Shown here piece by piece: positions 36,005 through 48,113 of a DNA stretch of 64,000 nt. How positions within the stretch are numbered: the stretch's first letter is position 1; each line of letters starts with the position of its first letter. The DNA comes from Panorpa germanica (taxonomy: Eukaryota > Arthropoda > Insecta > Mecoptera > Panorpidae), in the NCBI GenBank assembly GCA_963678705.1, contig OY783216.1, forward strand, positions 682,001 through 746,000, read 5' to 3'. Under the pieces are notes generated by a model. That model saw nothing but the letters and a program-made list of their open reading frames with translations. It ran no database searches and was not told where the DNA came from. The position numbers and the translations under genes were made by a program.

Positions 36005-39000
36005 TTTGATTTCAGAAATATTACACAAAACAATAAAAATCTTTCAAGAATTATAAAAACTAAGATAGTAGAAAATGACAGTATTAAAACTGATTAAAAG
36101 TGTATTGCGCCGTATAAACAACATTTGGCGCGAAATAGGCTATACGCTTTTAAACATCTTCACATAAATAAAAGAAGAAAATGGAGGCGGGAAAAATATG
36201 AAAGGAATTTCAAATTAAAAATGTTGATTAATAGTTTTGTGTTATATTTTAAAGCCACACAATTAAATGTAATTAATGTTGAGCATGGTCCCTTAAAAAT
36301 AATTTATAGATTTTAATTATATTTGTGAACATTTATAATATAAGCAAATTTTAACAATGGAATATAAGGAAGTACTACATACACACTTATAAATATTTAT
36401 AAATAAAGCTCTTAAAGCTGTTTGTTTACCAATGAAATGGTGTTGCTTATTAACTACTATTAAAAGTCTTACACAAACTTTTAACTATTTGTTACAAGTA
36501 CTGCGATCGTTCAATAGTACAAAATCAATAATATCTCTGTTATACAAGATAAATCATATTGATAAAATACTTTATATTATTTGAAAAAATTATTTGATAA
36601 ATACATAATAATTAGAGGGTGATCCCGATATACTTTGTATACGCAGAACAGCATCACTGTAATCTCCTGTTCTTCAATGGGCTTTGTTAAAAATTACATC
36701 GTAATTTGTGGCTGGGTGGACCTATCGGGAACATCCTCATCATTGTTTGTATCTACCTTGCTCTTCAGATATACTTTTTAAAATATATAGTAGTATAAGA
36801 CTTGTTTAAAGATTCCTAACAAACACTGGACATTATTAATTTAATAATAAATATGAACTTTATTATTAAATTTTTTATAGCTACGATAATATTTATGTAG
36901 TTATTAACTATATACTAAATTACAATGTTATAGATTTTCTAGTATCTATTTTATCATTAATAAAAATATTGAAAATCAACTTATTTCACATCACATTTTA
37001 CTAATTAACTAAATAATTAAACATTCTTTTGATGTTGCAATCTGGATTTAAGGCTAACATTACGCAAAATTTAAAGCAACCTAATTGACTTTTGAATTTG
37101 GTTTACAATTTTAACGAGAATGCCATATACAAATATTTATATTTTTTAATCGTCACACTGCAAAAGTTAAAAATTTAAGTAAAACGTTTTTATTGAAAAT
37201 CAACTCTCTGCATTTTGCATTGTAATAAATTGATAATAAAAGCACTTGCGTTCTTTTCAAACTTAGTGAGTACACACTAAATTAACAAAATTTATTGTAC
37301 TCTACGAATAATAGAAACAACCTGTAAAAACACATATTATCTGTATGGGGTGTGATTGCGCATGTTAAACATGCCATCTTGTTTTATGTCTCCAAATCAT
37401 TTATATCCAGTCACAATTCTTACCGTTATTGAACCATTATTAATACGGCTCTAATATTAGATAATTATTCCACATTTATTTTTAAAACTATGACTGTAGC
37501 TCGAGAATTTAATTTAATTTAATTTAAAAATAAGTAATGTATGTATAGCTATTTGCATATGTCATTTAGGCCAGTAAAAAAACAATTCCAATAACGTAAT
37601 AAGAACATTAATTAATAAATTAAGAATATATACAATATCTTACAAATAACAAAACATTATACACAGTAACTTTGATATTCTAAAAATATAAAACAAAGAT
37701 ATCTAAAGTAATGAAAAATCATAAGACAATTGAAAATAAAGTGGTCATCTTATTCGTTAAGAAATTAGTGTTATGTATCACAATAAAATCGGTGAAGAGG
37801 CAATTTTTTAGGTTTATATTAAATAGTTAATATATATTATCATAATAAATAAAAATTTGATATGTAATTTTTTTATAAATATATCTAAAGTAAAATATTT
37901 CGATCTGAATGCTAATTGCCTCTGATTTAAACAGATGCAAAGAGTACGAGTAATCCATTACATATAGTCAATCATATGATATATTCGTTTCACGACGTTA
38001 TATCCAGCATAAAAGTGATGAATTAAAATACAGAAATATTATTGAAAATCTGTAAAATACAAGCAATAAACCATTATTATGGTCTGTCATGGTGCATTTA
38101 TGGAAAACTCACAAAGAATTATTACGCAGTTCTTCTTAAACTAATTCCAAATAATATATCGATAAATATTTACAGCAGATATAGTATAATTTGCAGTAAT
38201 TACTATTAATATAAGGAATATTTAAAAAATAATGAAAATATTATTTTCTTAAGAGGACCTTGTGACCCTGTTAATTCTTATTATTTATTATTATAATTGA
38301 AAGTGAATAAATCTATGTTTTGGCAAGTTATAGCATTTTTATACATCTACAGTTATTTATATTTATTCATTTTTTTACTTAAAAAACATTTTTTTCATAA
38401 ACAAACATTCATTTTTTACAATACAAAATAATTTTGAAAAATACTTTCAACAATATCTATGTTTGTCTACAAGGAACGAGACCAGAAGCAAATAAAGGGA
38501 AATTGTTTTCTTGTATTAATATATTCATAACTCATAAAATAATTAACTTAAAGACATTTTAAGACAAAAATAAACCTTGATTATCGTATCGAATTGTAGT
38601 TAAAAATTTGATAAAAGGATTACATCTACAATTAAATTTAATTTTCGGAAGCATTAACTTGGATGGTACTAGATCCGAAATAAGTGTTTCTAATAAAGCT
38701 GTTAGAAAAATGTAATTAATTATATATTCCATTTTCCAATTTTCAGTACATTTAAGTAATTTTAAATATCTTCCAATATATTTATCTTTTCTTAATATTA
38801 ATTTTTATACCTAGAATTAATTGTTAAATAACCAGTCATAAAGTTCTTACTTTAATGACTATTTTAAATATTACATATTTCTTTGTCAAAATGAACGACG
38901 TATAAAATTAAAAAAGTTTTAGAATTTTATGAATGTTTTTACATTCTAATATGAATTTTAACTTCACTTATTTGTTAAATAATTGGGTTGTTAGCAAATT

Positions 39001-39369
39001 TTGTTATTATTTGATTATTAAATAAAAATCCTGTTATAGATTTTGTATGTTAACTTCCTGGAGTTATAATACTGGAAACCCTGTATTTAAAAAAAACAAT
39101 TACAGATAATTGTACCGGATTGATTAGTTACAACATTTTAGTATTCATGTGAAGCTGTACAATCAATTTAAATAAGTGTTATCCCCCTCTTATTTTGTTT
39201 AGGTATATATTTATGCTTTATTCAGTAATGTTACTGATCAACAGATAATACTTACTTTATTAATTCCTATAAATATATTACTTCTATAATCTTGCACTGG
39301 AAAGTAAATTATATACCATCTTCATATAATTTGCACTATTGGACACATAAAACTATTATTTGTTTTATT
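36005..39369. other. 3.4-kb AT-rich region without an assigned gene
   Basis: No gene is supported. Two less AT-rich islands read plausibly on the minus strand: 36787-36710 (LKSKVDTNNDEDVPDRSTQP then ITM and stop) and about 37389-37345 (KQDGMFNMRNHTPYR then stop). Both could be terminal exons of an unrecognised gene or chance. A copy of the ATATCCAGTCACAA core lies at about 37397. The remainder is homopolymer-rich and may include the long 3' UTR of the gene ending at 39370. Confidence 0.4.
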
Positions 39370-40695
39370 TTAGAAATTACTAATTGTATTTGGTCTATCT
39401 GAGACTTCCGTGAAATTCCTCATCAAGTCCTGTAAAACTTGAGCTGCATTTTTTGCACTTTCTTCAGGAAAGTATTTCTGCCGATCTGTCTCATCTTTTA
39501 ATGAATACAAAAATTCATCTCCATGACGAAGTCCTAGTATTATGTTTAACGCTGAGGTATCGTAAGCATGACATCCAGAATATCGGTACTGTGGTTTTTT
39601 GTCGAAACGACAGCCGCCAGATTGCGCTCCTGGAAATAATAGATATGAAATAAATAAATATTTTAAAATTAAATATAAACTAAATATTTTGTTTTACCTA
39701 TAGGATGAATACAATCTTGTGTTAATGCACACTGGGCCCACGGCAACATGACTTCTGTTTGTAACTGCTGTGAGTTGATCATTAACAAAGGATCTGCATC
39801 AAGCATGGGCAGAAAAAGAAAACTGTCCTTATCTTTATGGAAGTATTCAAACATTTTTGGGTGTGTCAGAGAAGACACAGCATGTTTTGTGGACCATCCT
39901 AAGACATTTGAATTTAATGTTCTGTTCAAAAGTGATTGAAGGTAATTTTCACTACAGTGAATACGACGGTTATTTTCAAGAAATATAATAGACCCGCATT
40001 TTAGTAAAGCATCCTAAAAACAATTATCACATTAAGACATCATATAAAGGCTGGGAAGAAATTTGCAATATTTGCAAAAAGAATAATTACGACATTCATT
40101 CATTACCTGTATTATTAGGGGTCTAAACGCATGTGCCTGTTCCTCAGATACATAAGAAGGAAACTGATCAAAAGGGAAATTAATCACTGCACATCTTGTA
40201 TTATTACAATGCGTATTTAAAATAATAAGATCATCGGCTGATAAACCCAAATCATAAATCAATAATGTCTGATGCGGCCATTTAACTGAAATGCTTCGTA
40301 GAAGACCTACAACTTGTGCCAACTGATCACGTAGAGCATATGAAATGACTGTAGGTTGAGAAACATTAACTGCCCATGTACCATTTTGTTGTATTGGGGT
40401 ATTAAAACCAAGAAGTACCAGATGCTCCGGGCTCATAGACAAATTCTTTTCCTTGGCGTTATTTAAATTTTCCTAAGAATAAACACGTTTTATTAATGAA
40501 AGGATGGTTATCATAAAAAGTTTCATAAATCCTATTACAATTACTTTTGAATTATACCTGGAAACTTTTTATTTGCCGGTGAGTTTGTGATACGATATTT
40601 TGTATGGATTCGTTTCTTTGCGGTCCTAAGAGTATTAAAAGTAAGCTGGTGGCTACAACACAGCACAAGAACAATAAAAAACTCTTGGTGCGCAT
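39370..40695 (-). CDS. type II membrane protein, DUF1647 (glycosyltransferase-like) type
   Basis: Exons 40695-40558, 40472-40107, 40013-39698, 39629-39370 give 359 residues in frame. The N-terminus MRTKSFLLFLCCVVATSLLL with following LILLG is a signal-anchor, consistent with a Golgi type II enzyme. Ordered lumenal features: WPHQTLLIYDLGLS, a FRPLIIQDALLKCGSIIFLE strand, LPMLDADPLLMI, WAQCALTQDCIHPIG and RYSGCHAYDTSALNIILG, plus N-glycosylation sequons. The pattern (acidic residue after a hydrophobic strand, CAL.xDC..PIG, GCH.YD.SALN) is what I recall of the DUF1647 family, thought to be glycosyltransferase-like. No substrate is known to me. A 5' UTR intron is suggested by TTTTGCAG just upstream at about 40720. 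Confidence 0.75.
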
Positions 40696-41945
40696 TTCAC
40701 AAAAGTAATATCTTCATCTACCTGCAAAACAAATTACACATGTTGTAACAATTAACAAAAAAACTTAATGTTTTTACAATTTAATAACTACCTTACATTC
40801 GGCGGCTATATTAAAATTTGCATTTTTATTATGAATATGCGCTGCAAATAATATTCCAAACCTACGTCATATTCATATTGTAAAAGAAAAAAAGTAATAT
40901 ATGAAATCATATCAGTTCATTGAGATAAATTGGAATATAAAATTGACAAAGTTTTATATGCATAGCATATATACAAACTAATATTTCTTTTATTTATAAT
41001 CTCCAATAATAAGTTAAGTATTTTCATGTCATTCGATAGTAGTGTAAAAGATTTAAGGTTATAAATTACAAATGTGCAAAATATTTTATTATAAAACAAA
41101 ATAACTAGAATAAAACAAAATGTATTTTACCTGTGCTTACAATGTTTGCTAAATGATATTCAAGTTTATGATTTGGTTTCATTATTATCTTTTGTAGATT
41201 ATGTAAATATTGGGATATTGCATACTTTTGAAGAGTTATACATAAAATAGTTTATACATATCTCAAATAGTATGTAAGACCTTTTAATGTGATTTTATTT
41301 AATACATTAACTTAAGATATATTGTATAAATAAATTACAATCAAAATAAATTTTTATGTTACACTTCATTTGACACTTATCAAACCCACTAACATCACAG
41401 ATTAATCAGTACCAGATTCAAACCAGTACAAACTAATCAATAATAATGGTTATTGCTGTTACAGAAGTAAAGTTTGCAACCAGAGGATATTTTGCTTTTT
41501 AAAATATTACCATTCACTGAGTGTACATTGCAGGCGAGGAAATTAAATTTAATTAGTTCCTTCTAAATCCTTGTCAGTTATATATGATTGTTAGAATTTT
41601 TTTTTATAAAAACGTGTACTGTTATACTTAAATCTCATTTATAATCAATAATGAAGGTACTAATATAAATTATTTTAGATTAAAACAAATTCTGTCAGGA
41701 GTAATGCTGTCTATATTGATTTTGTATATTAGATATTTTGCTTTTAATGTTATTCTACACGGGTGCGATTTTTTGAAACTTTAACAAATACATATGAAAA
41801 GAAGTTTAAAATATTAAATATATAGTAATAAGAGAAATAAAACATTACCCTATAAAGTGTAACAAAGCAGAAAAGTAAAACAAATTTATAAATAATTCCT
41901 AAATTATATATGAATTTTATTTGTAATAATAACAATTATCTAGTG
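40696..41945. other. AT-rich intergenic region
   Basis: Upstream of the DUF1647-like gene and downstream of pallidin. No coding region supported. The acceptor-like site near 40720 suggests a non-coding 5' exon of the DUF1647-like gene. Confidence 0.4.
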
Positions 41946-42356
41946 CTAGGCACTATTACTACTTGTAGATCCAATTAGAGCTTTTTCTCTTTCCCTTCTC
42001 TGTACTCTATTTAAGGCCTCCTTTTCCTTCTGATTCAGTAATCTCAAAGCTCTTTTTTTTAGTGCAGCTTTTCTTGAATGGATAGTTGTCATCCGTTTTT
42101 TGATAGATGTTAGTTTCTCCCTATAATGTTTCAACATGTTAAATATCTCAGATAACTCATTATTATTGACAAAGTTTGCTATTCTGATATTCTCTTCATG
42201 AATTTCTTCTAAAACTGTTTCTTGTTTTGTGCATAATTCTTTTAAAAGTTCAGACGATTTTGTAAGATGTGGTATACTCAAATTGACGATCCCTGCCGAA
42301 GTACTTTTTATTGCTTCGTTATCAAAACAGGATTTCATTTCACTATCTGAGGACAT
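41946..42356 (-). CDS. BLOC1S6: pallidin, BLOC-1 subunit 6
   Basis: Subunit of BLOC-1, a cytosolic complex that sorts cargo from endosomes to lysosome-related organelles such as insect eye pigment granules. 136 residues in one coding exon. The protein is almost wholly helical: LTKSSELLKELCTKQETVLE, then FNMLKHYREKLTSIKKRMTT, then the basic C-terminal signature ALKKRALRLLNQKEKEALNR, which matches the C-terminus I know from vertebrate pallidin. Start chosen at the ATG at 42356 because an acceptor (TATTTTTCAG) ends three bases upstream at 42359, implying a 5' UTR intron. Shorter N-terminus than the 172-residue human protein. Confidence 0.88.
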   Translation of the reverse strand: MSSDSEMKSCFDNEAIKSTSAGIVNLSIPHLTKSSELLKELCTKQETVLEEIHEENIRIANFVNNNELSEIFNMLKHYREKLTSIKKRMTTIHSRKAALKKRALRLLNQKEKEALNRVQRREREKALIGSTSSNSA

Positions 42357-42359
42357 TAT

Positions 42360-43265
42360 CTGAAAAATAGATACACATGACATTTATAAACAATAATAGA
42401 TTAAAAACAAACTATGCATTAACAAAACCCACACAACAATAAGACCGCTTAACACTCACCAACAATGTGCAAAAAATGGATGAGTCAGAAAATACTTTTA
42501 TTCAAAGATAAGAACTTAACAGAATACAAGCTACTCTAAATTGATAGCTGTTGATAGCAATAGATATAAGTCCTTGATGTGGAAACAAGCCATGAAATAC
42601 ATTAATTAGTTGCACCTTACAGAACTGTTTACCAGCTGCTACCAGCTATTGACAGATAATTTATATTATATCCCATGCAAAATGCCCCATCTTTGATTAT
42701 ATTTATGAAGTTCATAAATAGATTCTTGCAATTAAAAATTGCAAAGTTCAGACCAATTGTATAATAAGTGCGGTGTTCGATTTGTCATTTCAACACATCA
42801 AAATATATAGAAATAAAACAAATTGTAATAAAATATTATTAAAATTCATTAATTTGTAAATAACTATAACTAAAAGGTTAGTTTTATATAATTAAGTGTT
42901 TATAGAATCCCTTGCCATGAACTTTTTTTTATTAAAGGTACTGGTATTTTCAGTTAATGGTTTCACACATTTGACATTTATAAGTACTATTAATTATTTA
43001 AAATGACTGTATTTTTCAGATTATCCATTTGGACGATTATAAATAATTAGTGACTAAAATGTGCCGTAAATGTAAGCAACAAGAGATTAATAGAGCTGTA
43101 AAAAACTTACGATTTAAATAACAAAAATATATAAAGGATGTGATAGAAATCAAGAAAATATTTCCTATCATGGCTGATAGTTACTTTTTTAACAATGTAG
43201 ACATTAGAAAGAGTTTGTAGAGTAATAATTCTTAATTTAAATATATAACTAGAGTTTGCAAAGAC
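42360..43265. promoter_or_regulatory. divergent upstream region, pallidin / LKB1
   Basis: About 900 bp between two genes transcribed apart, so it should hold both promoters and their 5' UTRs. It contains repeated TGATAGC and TACCAGCT runs at 42540-42650. No specific element assigned. Confidence 0.4.
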
Positions 43266-44564
43266 ATGGAGAACTATAACAATGTAGAAGGATTGGAAAA
43301 CCACGATACATCCATTGTCCACGAATATATGCTACGAAAGACAGAAGCATCTTCTTCAAGTAGTGTTTTAGAAAACCATCATGTAACGTGGCTCGACAAT
43401 GAAGAAATTGAAAGGCTTGATTTTTCGTTAGATCCCACAAATTTATTTTCAAATCGGGTAGATAGTATGGATATAATATATCAAACAAAAAAGAAGCCTT
43501 GTAAAATGATAGGTAAGTACGTACTGGGTGATGCTTTAGGAGAAGGATCATATGGAAAAGTTAAAGAAGTACTAGACTCGGAAACGTTGTGTCGGCGTGC
43601 CGCTAAAATAATGAAGAAACGTCGACTGTTTCGAATACCAAATGGAGAAGAAAATGTCCGAAGAGAGATACATTTATTAAGAGGACTGAAACATAAGAAT
43701 GTTATTGAATTGTTTGATGTTCTTTATAATGAAGAAAAACAAAAAATGTATCTAATAATGGATTACTGCGTGGGAGGCTTACAAGACTTACTAGACATTG
43801 CCCCAGGAAATAAGTTCCCAGATTTCCAGTCACATAATTATTTTTGCCAAATAATTGACGGTCTTGAATATCTTCATGGGCGGGGGATTGTACATAAAGA
43901 TATTAAACCAGGAAATCTTTTATTGTCTTTGGATTTAACATTAAAAATATCAGATTTTGGAGTTGCTCAAGCACTAGATATGTACGAACCACTTGATACT
44001 TGTACTTCAGCGCAGGGATCGCCTATGTTTCAACCACCAGAAGTAGCAAATGGAAATATAACATTTTCTGGATTTAAAGTGGATATTTGGAGTACTGGAG
44101 TTACATTGTATAATATGGCTTCTGGGCAATATCCATTTACGGGTGAAAATATATTTTTATTATTTGAGAATATTGGTAAATGTATATATGAAATACCTTC
44201 TACAATAGAACCACTATTAGCTAGTCTTTTAAGTGAACTATTAAGTGAAAAAGCAGAAGATCGACCAACAATAGCACAAATTCGAAAACATTCATGGGTT
44301 CGTTGCAAACATGTGCAGACTCAATCACCAATTTCAATACCTCCAATAGGAGGAGACACAATTCGGAGTAGTACTGTTATTCCTATATTGGAAGACTATC
44401 ATTACGAAAGTAGAGAAAAGCCTGAATATTTTACAGAGCATCAACTAAACGAAGAACGATTGCGCAATGAAAATAATAAATCTGACAAATCTTCGCAATC
44501 GAAGTTAAAGAAATTAACTTCTAGACTATCTTTAAAGAAATTTCAATTTTGTCGACCATCGTAG
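43266..44564 (+). CDS. STK11: serine/threonine kinase LKB1
   Basis: Master kinase that phosphorylates AMPK-family kinases with STRAD and MO25 partners; polarity and energy control. 432 residues (human 433) in one uninterrupted coding exon. Kinase domain about residues 82-340: glycine loop GEGSYGKV (about 92-99), ATP lysine in [12 protein letters not shown], catalytic HKDIKPGN (about 210), DFG (about 230), substrate loop [12 protein letters not shown]. After the domain comes a basic Ser-rich tail [13 protein letters not shown] ending in CRPS. This matches the CAAX-like terminus seen in LKB1 and suggests farnesylation; RLS nearby resembles the C-terminal regulatory Ser site. Lack of introns in the coding part is unusual among its neighbours. 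Confidence 0.96.
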   Translation: MENYNNVEGLENHDTSIVHEYMLRKTEASSSSSVLENHHVTWLDNEEIERLDFSLDPTNLFSNRVDSMDIIYQTKKKPCKMIGKYVLGDALGEGSYGKVKEVLDSETLCRRAAKIMKKRRLFRIPNGEENVRREIHLLRGLKHKNVIELFDVLYNEEKQKMYLIMDYCVGGLQDLLDIAPGNKFPDFQSHNYFCQIIDGLEYLHGRGIVHKDIKPGNLLLSLDLTLKISDFGVAQALDMYEPLDTCTSAQGSPMFQPPEVANGNITFSGFKVDIWSTGVTLYNMASGQYPFTGENIFLLFENIGKCIYEIPSTIEPLLASLLSELLSEKAEDRPTIAQIRKHSWVRCKHVQTQSPISIPPIGGDTIRSSTVIPILEDYHYESREKPEYFTEHQLNEERLRNENNKSDKSSQSKLKKLTSRLSLKKFQFCRPS

Positions 44565-45542
44565 AGTTAGGTTACCATTAACTTGCAATAAAAATGTACA
44601 TAGTCTTCAGCGTTAATATGTGTCATAAATGATAAATGTGTTCTTGTAATATTCTTCAGTGACAATTGCGCTTCGTGCCTTTGTGAATCAAATAAATTCA
44701 TATTTACTTTTATTTTTATACGCATTCTTAAGTAAATTATTTTTAAATATTTTTTTTTACAAATATGTACATAAATAAATATATAGTCAAAATCAGATGA
44801 GAAATAAAAGTTTTAGTATGTGTATTATGTGACAAAGCGAATTGCTTGTATTGAATAATAGATACCAAGGAGTACAAATATTTTGTTATATATTTCTATT
44901 ACTTAATATAAAGCGTTAATTGTGTACATATCCTGAATTCTATACGTAGAGTTTGTCTATTAAATAGGGTCTGTGATCCTGAAGAAAAGTTTCAATTATT
45001 TGTCGATTTAAAACTCGAATAGCATAGCACAGGGGTCAACGGTTCAGAATAAAACTGTCCTGTTTGCTTTATTTAAAAAATATCTGAAATTTAGAATGAT
45101 TGGAATTTTGTAAATGAATTTTAATAATAAATTATCAAATTATATATACGTATATATTTGTGATGTCATTTTATTTTGTTTTAAGTATTATCCTATCATT
45201 ACCACTCACTGATTTGTTTAAAATTACGGTTTTAATATAATTTGTAAGCTTCAGCTTGTAAAAACGTACGTCGTTCGTCATTAATATACTTCTTACTGTA
45301 ACTTATGCTCTAAGAGTTTTGTTTAAAATTATTAATTTTCATCATATCTTTTCCCGTTAAACAACGTGCATATAACGTTTGTCAACATTACAAAATTTAC
45401 CTGTTTCGTAAACAATTTTACCATATAACGCTTTGTGATTTTTTAAGGCTTTTAATTGTTATAAAATAAAACTCTTTTACTTATCATTAAATATTCTAGA
45501 TTTTGCGAATTATTATTAATAATTCTTTTCGCCAGTAAGCTA
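44565..45542. other. 3' UTR/intergenic, no gene
   Basis: Convergent ends of STK11 (+) and the protease gene (-). AT-rich; AATAAA occurs near 44588 and 44691 and may end the STK11 mRNA. No coding region. Confidence 0.45.
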
Positions 45543-47192
45543 TTAAGATTCGCCAAACATCATTTGCAACTCTATCCATTTAATGTACGGTGATACCCTT
45601 GTAAAGATCGTAGGAAAATTATTTTCGTATGGCATAGGAGCCCAGGACACCAACGCAATTAAGTAGCCATGAGCCACTAATGGACCTCCAGAGTAACCCT
45701 GAAAATATAAAACAACTTAGACTTCAAAACATTTTAGTGGTCAGCATTGAATGAAATTTTTAATAGGACATATATATGTGTATTATTTATTTAGAAAATA
45801 TTTACCACAAAGGGGACTCCATTATCTGTAAATACAGCACATAAATTCGAAGAATCAATATTGCGATCGGTAGTACTTACGAATCTATAGCAATCATGCT
45901 GCTTCAAAGTTCTCAATCGATTTTGCTGAAAATTATTGATTTTGTATTGTGTTGTAATAAGATTATTATCACTGGGTTGAGTCTTTGCTAAATTGTAATA
46001 TTCTAAAATATGGCAAAAGCCTTATGCAAAAATGATTTCCTTAAGGAAATCATCAATAATTATTGTGTACAAATATTATAAAATCATTTATTTAAACATA
46101 CTATACCTGCAATTTATCTGGGGCTTGATTAAAAATATTATCCATACGCCAGCCTGTAACAGTACAATGCACACCTCCTGGAGTATACGCTGTATTCAGC
46201 TGGATTGGTTTTACTTTTAAAGTAAAATAAATTCTTGTCATTGTCTTTATTAGTCCGATATCATTATACATACCGTTCCAACCTGGATGAACCAGCCCAA
46301 ATTTTGATTTATATATTTTTCCTGATTTCGTAAGTTTATTAGTACCCACGAGTATGTCGTAGTTATTATTTCTAAAACAATTTAAACTTTATATTTTATG
46401 ATTTAAACTAAAGATAACTGACGATGAACCAATTTCACACTGGATAGAAACAGAGTTACACTTAATATATATGTAAATATCTTTCTATACAGATCAGATT
46501 CTCTCATAAAAAACCGTAAGTTGATTCAGTAAACTTGAATAGAATGGAATTTTACGTGAGAGCAAAAAAGAAATTTTCAAGAATTAGGTTGAAAATTTAG
46601 TGGCAGTTTTATTACTCATTAATGCAGTGTGCAGCAGTTAGTATCCAATGACTACCAATAATTACTCCTCCACATGCATGTTTTTGCCCCGTTCGTCGTA
46701 AGGAAACTTGATAAGGTGCTGCTAAGGATGGAGCATTAAATCGATCCACAATAAAGACTGCATTGGTGGCTAAAAATTATTTATAATTTAAATAATAAGA
46801 AAGTTATTCCTATGTTGGACTTATATCAGGCGTATTTTAACTTTAGCTTTTAATTTAAGATTTCAAAAAAAATTCAAATTTTATACTATAGTTCAAATTA
46901 TGAGAGTTTGGGCGACTTATACTTAAAACAAGTTATGGGGTATAAACTGTCTATATAACTAAAAAGCACTGACTCACTTATTTTTCTATAATGTAAATAG
47001 AAACGAATAAGATAAAATTCATTATCGTATTATAGATTTATACCGCTCTTATAACCTCTTTTAAGTATAAGTCGCCGCCGAACTATCGTGATTTAGATTA
47101 TATATAATTTTAATTAATAATTATAACGCGAAAATTTCGGATTTTTATCTCTTACCGTGGGATAAAATTATAAAAATCAGTATTACTCGCAT
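45543..47192 (-). CDS. S1 (chymotrypsin-fold) serine protease-like protein with altered active-site motif
   Basis: Exons 47192-47156, 46769-46616, 46371-46107, 45925-45806, 45698-45543 give 243 residues in frame. Signal peptide [13 protein letters not shown]. The mature-type start reads [18 protein letters not shown] where IVGG is normal, preceded by Phe where Arg/Lys is usual. His57 is present (WILTAAHC), Asp102 is present (YNDIGLIK), and the nucleophile Ser is present, but its motif is GYSGGP in place of GDSGGP, so the Asp that normally salt-bridges the new N-terminus is Tyr. The C-terminus [14 protein letters not shown] is normal. Secreted. It may be a non-catalytic protease homologue or an atypically activated enzyme; substrate cannot be inferred. 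Confidence 0.9.
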
Positions 47193-48113
47193 AATGAAAC
47201 ATGAATTATCAACTGACCATTAGTAAAAATACTAAAAACATTTTACTAAAATTAATAATATATAATTACCCAATTACGAATTTTAATATTAATGCAATAA
47301 TGTATTGTTTTTGTAAATAAAATTATGTTTTTATTTCGTTAATTACTACATTTAATGTGCATGATTAGCATCGCCAGCTCTGTAGGTTTTGTAAAAGTAG
47401 CTGTTAATCTGGCTAGGATCGTGCCAGATTATGTTTTTTTTATATTAAATAAGCTGAAAATAAAAACTAAAAATAATTATTTTACATAAAGGCAGGGTCT
47501 TTAAAGATAAAGTAACTGATAGTTGGACCCTTTAATATTGAAAACTCAATTTTATCCAGTCACAAGTTGCTAAAGCCTATTGGAAGCAACTGTGAGGTGT
47601 TAGCCTTCCTTGCCCTCACACCTCAATGAGAGACGCTAGATAGAAATACAATAATATTGAGTTTTATGAAAATTTTATTTTTCACTATATTTACAGTAAT
47701 ATCAAAAAGAAATAAATATAAGTATTTGTTATTATTTCATAGTGTAAACAGACATGTATTTATCACGAGATGATTTTCAAACAATTTACACTACGGTAAC
47801 CGGTAACACATTCAGCTCCGTTCAGATAACAAACTTCACTTTACTTCGCTTCTACATTATTTAACGTATCATATGAATACATATGACAAAGAAAAAATAG
47901 AAACTATAATTAAAATTCATAGGAAAATACATTATTTTCTAATAAAACAAAATAAAGTAAAGAATTTTGTAAAGTTAAGTCATAAGGTTTAAATTTAAAT
48001 ATATAATTTACATTAAAAAATATAAAAGAAATCAATTTCAACAAATTGTGGTTGAAGTTGGAAATTTATGAGAATGTATCACCAAGAAATGAGCTGCGTC
48101 TTTTTTCATGAAC
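47193..48113. other. intergenic region
   Basis: Between the protease promoter and the FAF1 3' end. It contains one TTATCCAGTCACAAGTTGC core (47551-47569) and an adjacent small hairpin (CTGTGAGGTG...CACACCTCA, about 47588-47624). No gene seen. Confidence 0.45.

Noticed and set aside
36125-36316. Frame of 63 codons upstream of FEN1
   Set aside because: Starts at TTG, basic and AT-driven, no similarity recognised.
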